A DNA stretch of 64,000 nt from Fusicatenibacter saccharivorans (GCF_027667425.1 NZ_JAQEGR010000001.1:186001-250000), one strand, 5' to 3'. Positions 17,414 through 26,785 are shown, counted from the stretch's first letter. Program-made: numbers and translations. Notes: generated by a model from the letters alone, not told the origin.

Positions 17414-18184
17414 ATGGCACATGTAATAGCTGTCGCCGGAAAAGGCGGCGTTGGAAAAACAACATTATGCGGCTTGCTGATCCAGTATCTCTGCGAGTCA
17501 GGAAAAGGTCCTGTTCTTGCGGTTGATGCGGACGCAAACTCGAACCTGAATGAGGTACTCGGTGTAGAAGTAGAAGCTACCCTTGGAGATATCCGGGAGG
17601 AGATTGCCCGTGCAGAGATGGCATCCAAAAACCCGATTCCGGCAGGTATGAGCAAGGCAGATTATGCGGAATTTAAATTTGCAGGCGCTCTGACTGAGGA
17701 AGATGATTTTGACCTGCTTGTGATGGGAAGAACACAGGGAAAAGGCTGCTACTGCTTCGTCAATGGACTTCTGCAGAATCAGCTTGCAAAGCTGTATCCG
17801 AATTATCCCTTCATGGTTGTGGATAACGAGGCAGGCATGGAGCATATCAGCCGTGGTATACTTCCGGGAATGGATACAGCTATTTTGGTCAGTGACTGCT
17901 CAAGAAGAGGAGTACAGGCCGCTGCGAGAATCGCGGAGCTGATCAAAGAATGCGATATGAAGCCGAAGCAGGTAGGACTAATCGTAAACCGTGCGCCGAA
18001 TGGCGTGTTAAATGAGGGAACCCGTGAGGAGATTGAAAAACAGGGATTAACTCTCCTTGGCGTTGTTCCGCACGATGATCAGGTTTATGAATATGACTGT
18101 GACGGAAAACCAACCGTACGTCTGCCGGAAGACTCTCCGGTACGCGCGGCATTAAAGAAAATCGTAGAAAACCTTGATTTATAA
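17414..18184 (+). CDS. cooC: CooC-type nickel-insertion ATPase (first copy)
   Basis: CooC proteins are MinD-like ATPases that load nickel into CODH or ACS. The 256-residue protein has the deviant Walker A GKGGVGKTT (9-17), DADANSNL for the switch I region, and a Cys112-x-Cys114 pair (GKGCYCF), the metal-binding CxC used at the dimer interface in characterised CooC. It lies between metF and acsA, so it probably serves the CODH or ACS made by the same transcript. A second copy follows acsA. Confidence 0.92.
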   Translation: MAHVIAVAGKGGVGKTTLCGLLIQYLCESGKGPVLAVDADANSNLNEVLGVEVEATLGDIREEIARAEMASKNPIPAGMSKADYAEFKFAGALTEEDDFDLLVMGRTQGKGCYCFVNGLLQNQLAKLYPNYPFMVVDNEAGMEHISRGILPGMDTAILVSDCSRRGVQAAARIAELIKECDMKPKQVGLIVNRAPNGVLNEGTREEIEKQGLTLLGVVPHDDQVYEYDCDGKPTVRLPEDSPVRAALKKIVENLDL

Positions 18185-18198
18185 AAACAGAGAATCTG

Positions 18199-18253
18199 CC
18201 CTCCGCTTTGTACACGCTGCAGACGGAGGGATATTTCAAAAGTAAAATATCCC
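18199..18253 (+). promoter_or_regulatory. Pair of mutually exclusive hairpins before acsA
   Basis: CCCTCCG (18199-18205) pairs with CGGAGGG (18224-18230), and GGGATATTT (18228-18236) pairs with AAATATCCC (18245-18253). The GGG at 18228-18230 is shared, so only one full hairpin can form at a time. No T-run follows either. Confidence 0.5.
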
Positions 18254-18310
18254 CCATGGGAGGATGTTTTTACCATAAAAATATTAAAATACAATCTTGA
18301 GGAGGACAAG

Positions 18311-20203
18311 ATGAGCGAATTCAAATTAACAAGCGTAGAAGAATTCGAACAGGCCACGAATGAGCTCCTGGAAAATGGTGCAAAGGTTGGCGCTGACGCA
18401 TGGCAGTTTCGTGTAAAAAACCAGACCCCGCACTGTAAATTCGGTGAGCAGGGAACCTGCTGCCGTATCTGTACGATGGGACCTTGCCGTATTACACCAA
18501 AGGCACCGAGAGGAATCTGCGGATGCGATGTACACGGTATTGTAGGACGTAACTTCCTGCGCTTTACAGCAGGCGGTTCCGCAACACATTCCGATCATGG
18601 CCGTGAGATCTGCCACACACTGCATGAGGCTGATCCAAACGGAAACTACAAAGTAAAAGATCCGGAGAAACTGATCCGTATCGCAAAAGAGTGGGGCGTA
18701 GAGACAGAAGGAAAAGATATTTACGATCTGGCACATGAGATGTCCGAGCTGGCTCTTTTAGAGTATGGTAAACCGTTCGGAACACAGAGATTCCTGAAAC
18801 GTGCTCCGCAGCATACACAGGATATCTGGGAGAGAGAAGAAATCGCACCGCGTGCGATTGACCGTGAGGTTGCATGTTCTCTTCATATGACTCATATGGG
18901 ATGTTCTTCCCTTCCGGAAGCACTCGTTCGCCAGTCCCTTCGTTCCGGACTTTCCGATGGATGGGGCGGCTCCATGATGGGTACCGAGTTCTCTGACGTA
19001 CTGTTCGGAACTCCAAAGCCGATCGAAACCGAGGCAAACCTTGGTGTTATGAAAGAAGATGAAGTAAATATCATCGTTCATGGCCATGATCCGTCACTTT
19101 CCGAGATGATCTGCGAATACGCAGACGATCCGGAGATGATCGCATATGCAAAAGAAATGGGAGCAAAGGGAATCAACGTGGCAGGTGTCTGCTGTACTTC
19201 CAATGAAGTAGCAATGCGCCGCGGCGTGCCGATGGCAGGTAACTTCCTGCAGCAGGAAAACGTGGTACTGACCGGTGCCTGCGAGGCCATCGTTGTTGAC
19301 GTACAGTGTATTTTCCCGGCCCTTGGACCTTTAAGCAAATGTTTCCATACTAAATTCGTTACCACCAGCCCGATTGCGCAGATGCCGGATGCAGAATACA
19401 TTCGTTTCAACGCAAAAACAGCAGGTGAGAATGCAAAAGCCATCGTAAAAATGGCAATTGAAAACTTTAAAAACCGGAAACCGGAGCTGGTACATATCCC
19501 GCATATGAAGCAGAAAGCAACCGTTGGATACTCTTTTGAGTCCATCATCAAGACTCTGGATAAAGTAACCAATTCCCAGGTTGACCAGACCGGAACTCTG
19601 ATGCCGCTGTGGCAGTGTGTGGCATCCGGCGTTATCCGCGGTGCAGTTGCCATGGTAGGATGCAACAACCCGAAAGTCCGTCCGGACACCGCTCACATCG
19701 AGCTGATGAAGAAGCTGATCGCGCACGACGTTATCATCGTTGCTTCCGGATGCTCTGCACAGGCAGCAGCAAGAGCAGGTCTGATGGACAAACGTGCTAA
19801 AGATCTCTGCGGTGCAGGTCTGAAACGTGTCTGCGAGCTGGCTGATATCCCGCCGGTACTCCACATGGGATCCTGCGTTGATATCTCCCGTATGATGGTT
19901 CTTGTAGCAGAACTTGCTAAAATCGGTAATGTCAATATTTCCCAGCTTCCGGTTGTCGGATGTGCTCCGGAGTGGATGTCTGAGAAAGCAGTTTCCATCG
20001 GAAACTATGTTGTAGCAACCGGTATCGATACTTACCTTGGCGTAGAGCCGTATGTATCCGGATCCACTGAGGTAACAGGACTTCTGACCAACGGTGTCCG
20101 CGACTGGGTTGAGGCAGCTTACACAGTAGAAAAAGACATCGACAAGCTGGGCGATGCAATGCTCGCACGAATCGAAGAGAAACGTGCCGCACTCGGCGTA
20201 TAA
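18311..20203 (+). CDS. acsA: Anaerobic carbon monoxide dehydrogenase catalytic subunit
   Basis: AcsA/CooS interconverts CO2 and CO and feeds CO to acetyl-CoA synthase. The 630-residue protein has the N-terminal B/D-cluster cysteines (CKFGEQGTCCRICTMGPCRI), the proton-path region, and C-cluster elements AGVCCTSNEVAMRRG, GCNNPKVR, GCSAQAAARAG and MGSCVDISRM. Length is slightly below the 674 of Moorella. The ATG follows TTGAGGAGG. It is flanked by two cooC genes and precedes acsB. Confidence 0.97.
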   Translation: MSEFKLTSVEEFEQATNELLENGAKVGADAWQFRVKNQTPHCKFGEQGTCCRICTMGPCRITPKAPRGICGCDVHGIVGRNFLRFTAGGSATHSDHGREICHTLHEADPNGNYKVKDPEKLIRIAKEWGVETEGKDIYDLAHEMSELALLEYGKPFGTQRFLKRAPQHTQDIWEREEIAPRAIDREVACSLHMTHMGCSSLPEALVRQSLRSGLSDGWGGSMMGTEFSDVLFGTPKPIETEANLGVMKEDEVNIIVHGHDPSLSEMICEYADDPEMIAYAKEMGAKGINVAGVCCTSNEVAMRRGVPMAGNFLQQENVVLTGACEAIVVDVQCIFPALGPLSKCFHTKFVTTSPIAQMPDAEYIRFNAKTAGENAKAIVKMAIENFKNRKPELVHIPHMKQKATVGYSFESIIKTLDKVTNSQVDQTGTLMPLWQCVASGVIRGAVAMVGCNNPKVRPDTAHIELMKKLIAHDVIIVASGCSAQAAARAGLMDKRAKDLCGAGLKRVCELADIPPVLHMGSCVDISRMMVLVAELAKIGNVNISQLPVVGCAPEWMSEKAVSIGNYVVATGIDTYLGVEPYVSGSTEVTGLLTNGVRDWVEAAYTVEKDIDKLGDAMLARIEEKRAALGV

Positions 20204-20211
20204 AAAGGACA

Positions 20212-20247
20212 GGGCGGTCCCTGACGTAAAAAGAGACCGCCCTTTTT
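20212..20247 (+). terminator. Intra-operon terminator-like hairpin after acsA
   Basis: GGGCGGTC (20212-20219) pairs with GACCGCCC (20235-20242) and is followed by five T. It stands only 18 bases before the next gene, so it may reduce transcription into cooC2 and acsB or act as a 3' end stabiliser. Confidence 0.7.
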
Positions 20248-20265
20248 GAAGTGAAAAGGTGTAAA

Positions 20266-21054
20266 ATGAAAATAGCAGTAACTGGAAAGGGTGGCGTAGG
20301 AAAAACAACCATCGCAGCGACCCTTGCAAGACTTTATGCAGAAGAAGGCCATCCGGTTCTGGCTGCAGATGTCGATCCGGATGCCAATCTGGGCCTTGCG
20401 CTTGGATTTCCGGAAGAAATCCTCGATTCGATCATTCCGATTACCAAAATGAGAAAACTGATCGAAGAGCGCACCGAGGCAAGTGCAGACAACCGGTTTT
20501 ACAAGATAAATCCGAGAGTAAGTGATATCCCCGATAAATACAGCAAAGAGTACAATGGAGTCAAACTCCTGACGCTTGGCACCGTGGAGACGGCCGGAAG
20601 CGGCTGTGTCTGCCCGGAGCATGTGATGCTGCGGAGAATCATCAACAGCCTGGTCCTTCACAGAGGGGATGTTGTCATCCTCGACATGGAAGCAGGCCTT
20701 GAGCATCTGGGAAGAGGAACGACGGAGGGCATGGATATGTTCATCGTAGTCATCGAGCCGGGTGCAAGAAGTATTCAGACCTATAAGAATGTCAAACGTC
20801 TGGCCGAAGAGCTTGGCGTTCATCAGGTTCATGTCGTGGCAAACAAAGTACGCGACGAAAAAGATGAGGCATTCATACAGGACCGTATCCCCCCGGAGGA
20901 TCTTCTGGGCATGGTCCACTACAACCCGGAAATTATGGAAGCGGACAGGGAAGGTTCGTCTCCATATGATTACAGCGCGGCTGCAGTAGAAGAGATACGG
21001 AAAATAAAAACAAAAATCGATAAGTCAAACATGCCTGGCATGGAAAAAGTGTGA
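20266..21054 (+). CDS. cooC: CooC-type nickel-insertion ATPase (second copy)
   Basis: This 262-residue paralog again has GKGGVGKTT (7-15), DVDPDANLGLALG and a CxC pair, Cys114-x-Cys116 in GSGCVCPEH. It is closer to the classic CooC/AcsF layout (LDMEAGLEHLGRGT) than the copy before acsA. Lying directly upstream of acsB, it is a good candidate for the ACS-loading factor (AcsF), with the first copy acting on CODH, but this assignment is inferred. ATG 20266 follows AAGGTG; GTG 20251 is an alternative. It ends 15 bases before acsB. Confidence 0.92.
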   Translation: MKIAVTGKGGVGKTTIAATLARLYAEEGHPVLAADVDPDANLGLALGFPEEILDSIIPITKMRKLIEERTEASADNRFYKINPRVSDIPDKYSKEYNGVKLLTLGTVETAGSGCVCPEHVMLRRIINSLVLHRGDVVILDMEAGLEHLGRGTTEGMDMFIVVIEPGARSIQTYKNVKRLAEELGVHQVHVVANKVRDEKDEAFIQDRIPPEDLLGMVHYNPEIMEADREGSSPYDYSAAAVEEIRKIKTKIDKSNMPGMEKV

Positions 21055-21069
21055 TAGGAGGAAAAACAC

Positions 21070-23199
21070 ATGACATTATTCGAGAGAGTATTTGGCGGAA
21101 ATGATGCAGTATACGGTCTTACCGAAGCTGCCGTTGACGCCGCAATCGCAGCAAACGGAGAGGAAAAAGCAGTCAGCTTCCCGGACACTGCTTACGCACT
21201 TCCGTGTTACTATGCTGTAACAGGAGTAAAGGTTACCAACTTAAAAGAGATGAAAGAGGCTCTTGGCGTGGTAAAATCTCTGATGACAAGAGAAAATCAG
21301 CTGAACGATGTATTTATGTCCGGTGTTGCAACTGCACTCTGCGCAGAGTTCATCGAGGCAATTAAATACATCGACGGTGCAAAACCATATGATGAGCCGT
21401 GCTACGGCCATTTAAGCGATGCCATCATCCGTGAGCTTGGTGTGCCGCTTGTAACAGGCGATATCCCGGGCGTAGCTGTTATCCTTGGAAGCGCTCCGAC
21501 CGCACAGGAAGGCGTGGATCTGGTTAAGAGCTATCAGGCACAGGGTATTCTTGTAACACTGGTTGGCGGAATCATCGATCAGTGTCAGGAATTAGGATAC
21601 AAGACCGGTGCAAACGTACGTGTTATTCCGCTTGGAAAAGACGTAACATCTGTTATCCATGTTGTATCCGTAGCAATCCGTGCAGCCCTGATCTTCGGTA
21701 ACGTAACCGCAGGCGATGCAGGCGCACTGATGACCTACACCAAAGACCGTGTACCGGCATTCGTAAATGCTTTTGCTCCTCTGGATGATGTGATCGTTGC
21801 ATGCGGCGCTGGTGCGATTGCACTTGGTTTCCCGGTTATCACAAACGATGACAAAGACGTTCCGGCTATTCCGAAGAGTCTCATTATCCAGAAGGACGTT
21901 TCCAAATTCAACGCAACTTCTCTGGAAGCCCGCGACATCAAGATTAAAATTACAAACATCGATATCCCGGTTGCATTCGCATCTGCATTTGAGGGCGAAA
22001 TCATCCGCCGCGGTGATATGCAGGTTGAGTTTGACGGTTCCCGTGTAGACTGTTGCGAGCTGGTTCAGACAAAAGATGCTTCCGAAGTAGAAGATCACAA
22101 GATCGAGCTGATCGGACCGGACATTGACGAGTTCGAGGTAGGTTCCAAGCACAGCATTGCATACGTTGTTGAGGTTGCCGGAAAGAGCATGCAGCCGGAT
22201 TTCGAGCCTGTATTTGAGCGTAAATTCCACAGCTACCTGAACTGCATCGAAGGTGTGATGCATACCGGACAGCGTGATATGATCCGTATCCGTGTCAGCA
22301 AAGAAGCTTTCAACGCAGGCTTCCGTGCAAAACACTTCGGAGAAGTTCTGTACGCACAGGTGAAGAACGAGTTCGAGGCTGTTGTTGACAAATGTCAGGT
22401 TAAGATCTACACCAATCCGGAAGACTGTACCAAGATCCGTCACGAAATTGCAATTCCGGTATTCGACAAACGTGATGAGCGTCTGTCTACCATGACAGAT
22501 GAATCCGTACCGGTATACTACAGCTGTATCATGTGCCAGGCATTCTCCCCGAGCCATGTATGTGTTGTTACACCAGAGCGTCTCGGACTTTGCGGTGCTG
22601 TTTCATGGCTGGATGCAAAAGCTACCAACGAGCTGGATCCGAACGGACCTTGCCAGGTTATCACAAAAGAAAAAGTAATCGATGAGAGAATCGGTGAGTA
22701 CGAGGATGTTAACGAGGCTGTTCGTAAACTTTCCCAGGGCGCTCTTGATGATGTATCTTTGTACTCCATCATGGAAAAACCAATGACATCCTGCGGATGC
22801 TTCGAATGTATCTGTGGTATCGAGCCGTTCTCCAACGGTGTCTGCATCGCAAACCGTGAGTACGCTGGCATGACTCCTCTGGGAATGACCTTCTCCGAGC
22901 TGGCTTCCATGACAGGCGGCGGTGTTCAGACTCCTGGATTCATGGGACACGGCAAACACTTCATCGCTTCCAAGAAGTTTATGAAAGCAGAAGGCGGTGT
23001 TGCCCGTATCGTATGGATGCCGAAAGAGCTGAAAGAGCAGGTTGCAGAGAAACTGAATGAAACAGCAAAAGAGCTGTACGGTATCGACAACTTTACCGAT
23101 ATGATCGGTGATGAGACCATCGCAGAAGATCCGGAGACACTGGTTGCATTCCTGACCGAGAAAGGTCATCCGGCACTTGGCATGGATCCAATGATGTAA
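21070..23199 (+). CDS. acsB: CO-methylating acetyl-CoA synthase
   Basis: AcsB joins CO, the corrinoid-bound methyl group and CoA to acetyl-CoA. The 709-residue protein has the CODH-binding N-terminal domain, and all A-cluster ligands: Cys486, Cys489, Cys498 and Cys508 (spacing 2, 8, 9) and the Cys575-Gly-Cys577 motif that holds the distal nickel. These match Moorella numbering shifted by 20. The ATG follows TAGGAGG. It is the last gene before a 297-bp structured intergenic region with an internal promoter. Confidence 0.98.
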   Translation: MTLFERVFGGNDAVYGLTEAAVDAAIAANGEEKAVSFPDTAYALPCYYAVTGVKVTNLKEMKEALGVVKSLMTRENQLNDVFMSGVATALCAEFIEAIKYIDGAKPYDEPCYGHLSDAIIRELGVPLVTGDIPGVAVILGSAPTAQEGVDLVKSYQAQGILVTLVGGIIDQCQELGYKTGANVRVIPLGKDVTSVIHVVSVAIRAALIFGNVTAGDAGALMTYTKDRVPAFVNAFAPLDDVIVACGAGAIALGFPVITNDDKDVPAIPKSLIIQKDVSKFNATSLEARDIKIKITNIDIPVAFASAFEGEIIRRGDMQVEFDGSRVDCCELVQTKDASEVEDHKIELIGPDIDEFEVGSKHSIAYVVEVAGKSMQPDFEPVFERKFHSYLNCIEGVMHTGQRDMIRIRVSKEAFNAGFRAKHFGEVLYAQVKNEFEAVVDKCQVKIYTNPEDCTKIRHEIAIPVFDKRDERLSTMTDESVPVYYSCIMCQAFSPSHVCVVTPERLGLCGAVSWLDAKATNELDPNGPCQVITKEKVIDERIGEYEDVNEAVRKLSQGALDDVSLYSIMEKPMTSCGCFECICGIEPFSNGVCIANREYAGMTPLGMTFSELASMTGGGVQTPGFMGHGKHFIASKKFMKAEGGVARIVWMPKELKEQVAEKLNETAKELYGIDNFTDMIGDETIAEDPETLVAFLTEKGHPALGMDPMM

Positions 23200-23392
23200 T
23201 TCGTATTTTACAGGCTTATCCTGTGAAAGAATAAGCAGACCGGCATGGCTTGGGAGGGGATTCCAAAGCGGAGGAGGAAGCCCTTTCCGGCACATGCCGG
23301 CAGCTGTAAAGTGATTTTCTGGAAAAAAACGGCTGACGAAGAGAAAACGGATACTTTTTGTCAGAAAATCTTGGAAAATATCCTGGTAAATC
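23200..23392 (+). promoter_or_regulatory. Structured intergenic region between acsB and acsD
   Basis: Several inverted repeats lie here: GCTTAT/ATAAGC (23214-23219 and 23231-23236), CCGGCATG/CATGCCGG (near 23241 and 23300) enclosing GGCTT/AAGCC, and a long stem in which CTGACGAAGAG (near 23332) pairs fully, with G-U, with CTTTTTGTCAG (near 23354), flanked by GATTTT/AAAATC. No protein of more than a few dozen codons is visible. Roles in transcript processing or 3' stability are possible. Confidence 0.45.
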
Positions 23393-23421
23393 TTGCATTC
23401 TCTGGGAAAAAACGTTAAAAT
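23393..23421 (+). promoter_or_regulatory. Internal promoter for acsD-acsC-acsE
   Basis: TTGCAT (23393-23398) and TAAAAT (23416-23421) are spaced by exactly 17 bases. The expected start near 23428 places a two-tier hairpin (ACAGG/CCTGT around CCATG/CATGG, 23426-23466) at the 5' end of the RNA. Confidence 0.6.
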
Positions 23422-23496
23422 AATAACAGGTGTGTCCATGAAGCGGAATCATGGAGATATGCCTGTATGGAATTTATTTTTAAGGAGGCTTTTTTT

Positions 23497-24438
23497 ATGC
23501 CGTTTAATCGCAAACCACAAAAGTTTAATGCAGCAATTAAATCCGTTGTAATCGGCAGCGGAGACAAAACCGTAACTCTTGGCGGAGAAAACGTATTACC
23601 ATTCTATGCTTTCGATGGTGAAATCAAAAACGGACCGAAGGTCGGCGTTGAAATCACAGATCTTGGTATGGAAGGAGAACCGGAAAGCGTAAAAGCATAC
23701 TATGAAGGTGCAGCTACCATGGGCGAGATTGCAAAAAAAGCAGCAGCTATGGAAGGTGCAGATTTCCTCTGCCTTCGTCTGGCAGGCGGAGACCCGAACG
23801 GTCTGAACAAATCGGTAGAAGAACTCATTGAGACAGTCAAAGAGGTTGCTGATGCCGTTGACGTGCCGCTTGTTGTAGAAGGATGTAAAAACGTTGAGAA
23901 GGATTCCGAACTGCTCACAAAAGTAGCAGAGGTCCTTCAGGGAAGAAACGTTCTTGTTATGTCCGCAAGAGAAGAAGATTACAAGGCAGTTGGTGCAGCC
24001 GCAGGTCTGGCATACAGCCAGAAAGTCGGCGCTGAGTCCGCTGTAGATATCAACCTTGCAAAACAGCTGAATGTTGTTATGACCCAGCTTGGTGTCAGCG
24101 CAGACAGCATTGTTATGAACGTAGGTTCTGCAGCAGTCGGATACGGATATGAGTACGTAGTATCTACACTGGACCGTATCAAAGCAGCAGCATTATCCCA
24201 GGACGATAAAATGCTGCAGATGCCAATTATTACTCCAATCGCTTCTGAGACATGGAATGTAAAAGAGGCAATGGCAACAGAAGAGGAATCTCCGGAATGG
24301 GGAAATCAGGAAGTACGAGGAGTCTCTATGGAGATTCAGACAGCAGCCGCATCTCTGGCTTCTGGTTCTGATGCAGTTATCCTCAAACATCCACAGTCTG
24401 TTGCAACCATTTCCAAAATGATTCAGGAACTGATGTAA
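23497..24438 (+). CDS. acsD: Corrinoid/iron-sulfur protein small subunit
   Basis: AcsD is the TIM-barrel small subunit of the CoFeSP, which carries the methyl group from AcsE to AcsB. The 313-residue protein has the conserved ENVLPFYAFDGEIKN opening, VEITDLGMEGEPE, DFLCLRLAGGDPNG and the late ITPIASETWNVKEA. ATG 23497 follows TAAGGAGG; an ATG at 23467 is in frame but lies before this site. It starts a sub-operon with acsC and acsE behind an internal promoter. Confidence 0.96.
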   Translation: MPFNRKPQKFNAAIKSVVIGSGDKTVTLGGENVLPFYAFDGEIKNGPKVGVEITDLGMEGEPESVKAYYEGAATMGEIAKKAAAMEGADFLCLRLAGGDPNGLNKSVEELIETVKEVADAVDVPLVVEGCKNVEKDSELLTKVAEVLQGRNVLVMSAREEDYKAVGAAAGLAYSQKVGAESAVDINLAKQLNVVMTQLGVSADSIVMNVGSAAVGYGYEYVVSTLDRIKAAALSQDDKMLQMPIITPIASETWNVKEAMATEEESPEWGNQEVRGVSMEIQTAAASLASGSDAVILKHPQSVATISKMIQELM

Positions 24439-24475
24439 TCAGTACGTAAGGAAGAGATTAGGAGGATAAAGAATT

Positions 24476-25831
24476 ATGGCATTATCAGGTATTCAGATTT
24501 TTAAAATGACCCCAAAGAAAAACTGTAAGGAGTGCGGATGTCCGACCTGTATGGCATTCTCCATGAAGGTTGCACAGGGCGCTATGGATATTTCAGCGTG
24601 CCCATATATGTCTGACGACGCTATGGCACAGCTTTCCGAAGCTACCGCACCGCCAATGAAGACGATCAAAGTCGGAACCGGCGACAGTGAGTACACTCTT
24701 GGCGGAGAGACGGTCCTCTATCGTCATGAGAAAACATTTGTAAGCAAAACCCGTTATGCGGTATCTCTCTGCAGCTGCATGTCTGACGAAGAGATCGATG
24801 CAAAACTGGAAGAAGACAAAAAAGTTGATTACGACCGTATCGGTGAGCGTATGTGCGCAGAGATGCTGTATGTAAACTATGCCGGAAATGGCGTAGACAA
24901 ATACGTATCTCTTGTAACGAAAGCAGCAGCAACCGGAAAAGTTCTGGTACTTGGCTGTGAGGACGCAGACGCTGCAAAAGCTGCTCTGGAAGTATGCAAA
25001 GCAGGCAAACCGATCCTGAATGGTGCAAATGCATCCAACTATGAAGAGATGAGCAAACTTGCCACAGAGGCAGGCGTTGTTCTCGGCGTTAGTGGCGCAA
25101 ACATTGATGAGCTTCACGACACCGTAGAAGCAATCGAGAAACTCGGCAACAAGAACCTTGTTCTTGATACCACAGAAGCGACCATCAAAGAGACCTTTGC
25201 TACTACTGTACAGGTAAGACGTGCATCCTTAAAGGATACAGACCGTACCTTTGGTTATCCGTCTATTGTAAATCTGGCAAAAATTGCACAGGGCGACAGA
25301 TATATGCAGCAGGCACTGCTTTCCCTGTTCACCATGAAATACGGTTCCATTATTGTTCTTGAGGAAATGGGATACGCAGAGGCACTTCCGGTATTCGGAC
25401 TTCGCCAGAACGTATTTACCGATCCGCAGAAACCGATGAAAGTAGAGCCGGGCATCTACCCGCTGAACGGCGCAGATGAAAATTCGATCTGCCTGACCAC
25501 CGTAGACTTTGCTCTGACCTATTTCCTGGTATCCGGAGAGCTCGAGAGATCCGGAGTTCCGGTCAACCTTGTAATCAACGACGCCGGCGGACTTTCTGTA
25601 CTGACATCCTGGGCAGCAGGTAAATTCTCCGGTAACTCTATCTCCAAATTCTTCAAAGAGAATGTAGAAGATAAAGTAAAATCCAGAAAAGTTATCATTC
25701 CTGGTAAAGTAGCCGTATTAAAGGGCGACATTGAGTCCAAGCTTCCTGGATGGGAAGTAATCGTTGCTCCGCTTGAGGCAGTTCAGCTTGTAAAATTCAT
25801 GAAAGATCTGCAGGCAAACGGAGAACTGTAA
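24476..25831 (+). CDS. acsC: Corrinoid/iron-sulfur protein large subunit
   Basis: AcsC carries the [4Fe-4S] cluster that reductively activates the corrinoid and the C-terminal cobalamin-binding domain. The 451-residue protein has Cys17, Cys20, Cys25 and Cys42 in the N-terminal cluster domain (KNCKECGCPTCMAFS), a TIM-barrel body and a C-terminal segment with VINDAGGLSVLTSWAAGKFSG split over the corrinoid site. It follows acsD by 37 bases, with AGGAGG before the ATG. Confidence 0.97.
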   Translation: MALSGIQIFKMTPKKNCKECGCPTCMAFSMKVAQGAMDISACPYMSDDAMAQLSEATAPPMKTIKVGTGDSEYTLGGETVLYRHEKTFVSKTRYAVSLCSCMSDEEIDAKLEEDKKVDYDRIGERMCAEMLYVNYAGNGVDKYVSLVTKAAATGKVLVLGCEDADAAKAALEVCKAGKPILNGANASNYEEMSKLATEAGVVLGVSGANIDELHDTVEAIEKLGNKNLVLDTTEATIKETFATTVQVRRASLKDTDRTFGYPSIVNLAKIAQGDRYMQQALLSLFTMKYGSIIVLEEMGYAEALPVFGLRQNVFTDPQKPMKVEPGIYPLNGADENSICLTTVDFALTYFLVSGELERSGVPVNLVINDAGGLSVLTSWAAGKFSGNSISKFFKENVEDKVKSRKVIIPGKVAVLKGDIESKLPGWEVIVAPLEAVQLVKFMKDLQANGEL

Positions 25832-25924
25832 TACATAAAAATTCCGGGAGGAACTCCGGTATCCGGAAGTTTCTTCCGTGAAAAAATAATTATGGGGGAT
25901 TCCCAAAAGAAAAGGAGAAGAGAT

Positions 25925-26710
25925 ATGGCAAAATTTGTAACCATCGGCGAAAGACTTTCCGTTACAGCTCCTACTGTAAACAAAGCATTCGCAGCAAGAG
26001 ATGAAGAGCCAATTTTAAAGAGAGCAAAACAGCAGCTGGACGCTGGTGCCGTTTACCTTGATGTAAACATCGGACCGGCTGAGAATGATGGAGAAGACAT
26101 CATGAAATGGGCTGTTGAGCTGCTGCAGAGCAATTTTGACAATGTTCCTCTGGCTCTGGATACATCCAACAAAAAAGCAATTGAGGCTGGTATCTCTGTA
26201 TACAACCGCTCCAAAGGAAAACCGATCGTAAACTCTGCAGATGCTGCAGGAAGAATCGAGTACGTTGACCTTGCGGCTGCAAACGATGCAATCGTTATTG
26301 CACTTTGCAACGGTGAAGGAATTGCAAAAGACAACGACGAGCGTATGATGTACTGCCAGACCCTTCTGGAAAGAGGTATGGAGCATGGCATGGAGCCGAC
26401 AGATCTGTGGTTTGATCCGCTGTTCCTGGTTGTAAAAGGAATGCAGGACAAACAGATGGAAGTTCTTGAGTGCATTAAGATGTTCAGCGATATGGGACTG
26501 AATTCTACCGGCGGACTTTCCAACAACTCCAACGGTATGCCGAAAAACATCCGTCCGATCATGGATTCCGCACTTGTAGCTATGGCTATGATGCAGGGTC
26601 TGACCAGCGCCATCGTTAACCCGAATGACCTGAGACTGATGGAGACCATTAAATCCTGTGACGTATTCAAAGGCAACACTCTGTACGCAGATTCTTATCT
26701 GGAGCTTTAA
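25925..26710 (+). CDS. acsE: Methyltetrahydrofolate:corrinoid/iron-sulfur protein methyltransferase
   Basis: AcsE moves the methyl group of 5-methyl-THF to the CoFeSP. The 261-residue protein has the pterin-binding TIM-barrel motifs GERLSVTAP, YLDVNIGPAENDGE, PLALDTSN, PIVNSADAAG and TGGLSNNSNGMP, and its length fits the Moorella enzyme (262). ATG 25925 is preceded by AAAAGGAGAAG; ATG 25892 upstream has no such site. It is followed by a strong terminator-like hairpin. Confidence 0.97.
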   Translation: MAKFVTIGERLSVTAPTVNKAFAARDEEPILKRAKQQLDAGAVYLDVNIGPAENDGEDIMKWAVELLQSNFDNVPLALDTSNKKAIEAGISVYNRSKGKPIVNSADAAGRIEYVDLAAANDAIVIALCNGEGIAKDNDERMMYCQTLLERGMEHGMEPTDLWFDPLFLVVKGMQDKQMEVLECIKMFSDMGLNSTGGLSNNSNGMPKNIRPIMDSALVAMAMMQGLTSAIVNPNDLRLMETIKSCDVFKGNTLYADSYLEL

Positions 26711-26723
26711 TCTTTAAATCTCG

Positions 26724-26785
26724 CAGGTTTTCCCCTGATGGTGCCGTAGCGTTTGCGAAAACCTGAGGCACCATCAGGGGTTTTT
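26724..26785 (+). terminator. Terminator with an interleaved second pairing after acsE
   Basis: A perfect 14-bp stem (26732-26745 with 26767-26780) is followed by TTTTT. An 8-bp pairing CAGGTTTT (26724-26731) with AAAACCTG (26758-26765) crosses it, because the second arm is in the terminator loop. The two can form a pseudoknot or exclude each other. Confidence 0.85.

Noticed and set aside
18267..18295. TTTTTA-17-TACAAT as a promoter for acsA
   Set aside because: The start would fall on the acsA ribosome site, leaving no usable leader.
23467..23496. ATG 23467 as the acsD start
   Set aside because: TAAGGAGG lies after it and points to ATG 23497, where family similarity begins.
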